Below, piece by piece: positions 40,300 through 40,686 of a stretch of 40,686 nt of DNA. This DNA is from an uncultured archaeon (GTDB lineage Archaea; Thermoplasmatota; E2; DHVEG-1): contig CABMCU010000007.1 in NCBI GenBank assembly GCA_902384685.1, forward strand, positions 1 through 40,686, read 5' to 3'. The translations under genes were made by a program, and so were the position numbers. The notes beneath the pieces are model-generated. The model saw nothing but the letters and a program-made list of their open reading frames with translations, made no database searches and was not told the DNA's origin. Within the stretch, counting starts at the first letter, position 1. Each line of letters begins with the position of its first letter.

Positions 40300-40640
40300 A
40301 GTGAACCAAGCTACGCGGTGAGCCGCACGAACTGCCGCTACCAGAGAAACCTTCACGGTTGTGCCCCGCCGTCGTCAACACAAGCTCATTATAGAGCTGT
40401 ATAACACGCCTATAATGTCTATAGGGAAATCCACCGCAGAGCACCACGTCCTAAAGCATCGTGAATCTCTCGCTGTTAGCTGACTGCGGGTGAGTCGAAC
40501 GAGCTGCGAGGCGAACCGCGACAGCAAACAGGCGGGGCTGGTGGAGCCCAACAGGAGCCCAGTGGAGCCCAGCCGGGAGCACGGTGATGATGCAATGCAA
40601 CATTTCACCACAACACAACCTGCCGCTCCCAAAGAAACCC
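40300..40640. other. GC-rich non-coding region with several potential hairpins and direct repeats
   Basis: AGCTC-ATTATA-GAGCT (383-398 past 40000), CCTATA-ATGTC-TATAGG (40409-40425), CCGCAG/CTGCGG, GGCTGG/CCAGCC around a triple GGAGCCCA repeat; no convincing protein. Confidence 0.35.
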
Positions 40641-40686
40641 TGACATAACAATATTAATGACTATAAATTAAAACCATGGGACTCTA

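Noticed and set aside
40375-40651. Minus-strand ORFs at the right end
   Set aside because: Translations are unlike real proteins (Ser/Leu/Arg/Cys-rich from GC-rich repeats) and overlap the hairpin region.
1-40686. CRISPR array, tRNA or rRNA genes
   Set aside because: No regularly spaced repeats with unique spacers and no recognisable tRNA T-loop or rRNA segments were seen by eye.

Overview
AT-rich window, probably archaeal (DUF1616-type membrane protein, PKD/LamG surface proteins, TATA-like boxes, Shine-Dalgarno motifs). About 8.7-31 kb is a surface-polysaccharide island: a Wzx-type flippase, three family-4 glycosyltransferases, a DUF354 protein, a DegT/DnrJ aminotransferase, a PaaK/CapK-like adenylate-forming ligase, a Gfo/Idh/MocA oxidoreductase, three NodB-type deacetylases (a fourth, secreted relative lies upstream) and three FemAB/GNAT-like transferases. 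It is flanked by radical SAM genes and large secreted proteins (GHL-like glycosidase, dockerin-bearing beta-helix, DUF2341/LamG/InlB-repeat protein). Reading outside the ORF track I found: small ORFs below the 60-aa cutoff, including two possible paralogues, one apparently frameshifted; an eroded IS200/IS605 TnpA whose HUH histidines are gone; an internally deleted SDR epimerase remnant; a PKD plus membrane-anchor remnant in the same frame as the upstream glycosidase, separated by in-frame stops; in-frame stops in a sugar dehydrogenase (TAA) and a B12-radical SAM gene (TGA at an expected Gly); a LamG-like segment nested in a PKD domain and apparently permuted; and an unexplained A/C-skewed then GC-rich, hairpin-bearing non-coding zone at the right end. 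No tRNA, rRNA or CRISPR array was recognised. All assignments are by eye; no searches were run.
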